DNA from: Megascapheus bottae
Taxonomy: Eukaryota; Chordata; Mammalia; Rodentia; Geomyidae
Direction of reading: 5' to 3'
Assembly (NCBI GenBank): GCA_024803745.1
Contig: JANJXV010000161.1
Location: 1,376,001-1,440,000 of the forward strand
Length of the DNA: 64,000 nt
Part shown: positions 62,701 through 64,000 of the stretch, piece by piece
How the letters are laid out: each line of letters begins with the position of its first letter
Numbering within the stretch: position 1 is the first letter of the stretch
Made by a program: the position numbers and the translations under genes
The notes under the pieces: model-generated
What the model was told of the DNA's origin: nothing
The model's input: the letters and a program-made list of their open reading frames with translations, nothing else
Databases searched by the model: none

Positions 62701-64000
62701 TGCCTAGCATCCATGAAGATCTAGGTTTGAGTCCTTAATATCACACAGATATAAAAATCCATATGGCAATGTGGCTCAAGTGGCAGAGGGCTAGACTTGG
62801 GAAAAGCCAAGAGCAGTGCTCAGGCCCTGAGTTCAAGCCCCAGGAATGGCAGAAAAAAACAAAAGAAAAGAAAAGAAAAGAAATGTGCTTTTTACAAGTT
62901 ATTCACTCACAGCATTTGCCTCTGAATTCTTCGCTTCTGCATCTTGTGACTTATCCCTTTCCCTCAATGTAGACAAGAAAAACAGATTTTATTACTTGCT
63001 ATCCTTTGTCCAAACTTTGGATATTAATTCAAAATACAATATTGCCTGAGATATTGTGTGTGTGCATGTGTGTGTGTATCTGCCAATGTGTGCATGCACA
63101 CATGTGTACAGGGTTCAGGGCTTACTCATAGGGCCTGTGTGATAACCCTCAGCATCTTTTCCTCAAAGGTATTGGTCTTTCACTTGTAGCTTATTATAGC
63201 TAATTGGAGTTGAGAGATTCACTCAATTTCTTGCCCTGTGCATTGGAACCCAGTGCTGGGTTCTCATATTGTTAATTGTAGCTATAGAGAAGCCTGAGGT
63301 CTGGGGATCCTCGTTAGAATCCAGCCCCTGAAAGAAAGTCACTGATAGAAATCTTTATCTTCAGTTAAGCACGAATAAATAAGGCAAAAGTGGAACTGTG
63401 GCTCAGTTCCTCTTGTAGCAGCCATAAGAAAATTAGTAATTGGCAGCACCTGGTCCCTGAGAGAAATCCTTAGCACCGGTTCAAAAAAAGAAAGAAAATA
63501 ATGAAAAAAATTAAAACTTGCTGAGGAATCCATAAGGATAAACGTGCCTGTGAATAATCTTGTCATTTCAGATTCCCTCAAGAGCTTAGGTCTCTCTGTA
63601 TTTTATCAAGTTTTTTTTAAAGATATTTACATATTTTCTATCTTTCTTAAACAGAGATAGCCATCCACAAAACACAAACACAAACTCTCACACAGTATAC
63701 CACCCACCCATAAGTGTCTGGCTATGTATATATGTATAGTCATATGTATTGATCTGTCTCTCTATACTAATATATAAATGCATAAACATATATATTTAGA
63801 CAAACAGGAAACATACATAGATAGGTCTCACGCGTTTCCAGATTTTGTGCAAGTCTTCTGAGTGCAACTTATCATTGTATTGTTTGTCAAGGTAGAGTCC
63901 CTCTAACTTTTGGCCAGCTTCTTGTCCTTTGATACTTTTTTTTGCCAGTCCTGGGTTTTGAACGCTAGGCCTGGATGCTGTCACTGAGCTTGAGCTTCTT
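59732..64000 (+). repeat. Segmental duplication, copy B (direct, right edge of window)
   Basis: Same content and order as 1-4270. It may extend further left than 59732, since copy A begins at the window edge. It includes SINEs at about 62237-62436 (minus) and 62670-62866 (plus), a homologue of the array spacers at 61629-62989, and a partial composite SINE at 63934-64000. Confidence 0.93.
60160..61476 (-). pseudogene. RalGDS/RGL-family REM-domain pseudogene, copy B
   Basis: Exon-like blocks at 61476-61304 and 60401 to about 60160 carry the same REM motifs and the same stops as copy A (two adjacent TAG codons before LLEILLKK; TGA before DFYPSDF; frameshift after PALDLLF). The disabling changes therefore predate the duplication. 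Downstream on the same strand lie the acidic frames at 59715-59238. The catalytic CDC25-like RasGEF domain was not found in the window, so only the N-terminal half of the ancestral gene is represented. Confidence 0.6.

Overview
The window looks like a gene-poor, repeat-dense stretch of a rodent genome. It has no bacterial or operon features. Two SINE designs recur dozens of times. One is a dimer of ID-like (tRNA-derived) units ending in a phrase like 'caggccctgagttcaagccc'. The other is a 7SL/B1-like head joined to an ID-like tail. I associate both with Geomyoidea (kangaroo rats, pocket mice, gophers); that lineage call is inference, not a search result. No intact host protein-coding gene is visible.

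Layout: (1) 1-4270 recurs as a direct repeat at 59732-64000, about 98-99% identical by eye, offset 59.73 kb. It carries a dead minus-strand RalGDS/RGL-family (REM domain) exon set, most complete at 59238-61476. (2) 4.3-9.9 kb is SINE-rich sequence with an internally inverted L1 fragment at 8738-9612. (3) 9955-14987 (minus) is a KRAB zinc-finger gene: a canonical 127-bp KRAB-A exon, a 90-bp KRAB-B exon and a finger exon ruined by stops, frameshifts and lost Cys/His. (4) 15.1-17.7 kb is SINE-rich. (5) 17754-49645 is the main feature: a head-to-tail array of six LINE-1 copies, all on the minus strand, built on a ~7.4-kb unit (one ~6.04-kb L1 plus a ~1.37-kb non-L1 spacer). Three copies (B, D, E) are full length, C lacks its 5' end, and A and F are the truncated ends. 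(6) 49.6-59.2 kb holds SINEs, older L1 3' ends and microsatellites.

The array ties the window together. Its spacers are inverted homologues of 1899-3259 (and of 61629-62989) in the flanking duplication, so the locus contains both direct and inverted low-copy repeats. L1 copies B-E share the same disabling lesions, in particular a TGA in the endonuclease region, an ORF1 frameshift, a TGA in the RT region and a further RT-region frameshift. This indicates that an already dead L1-plus-flank unit was multiplied as DNA rather than by repeated retrotransposition. All identity statements are by eye; no alignment or search was run.
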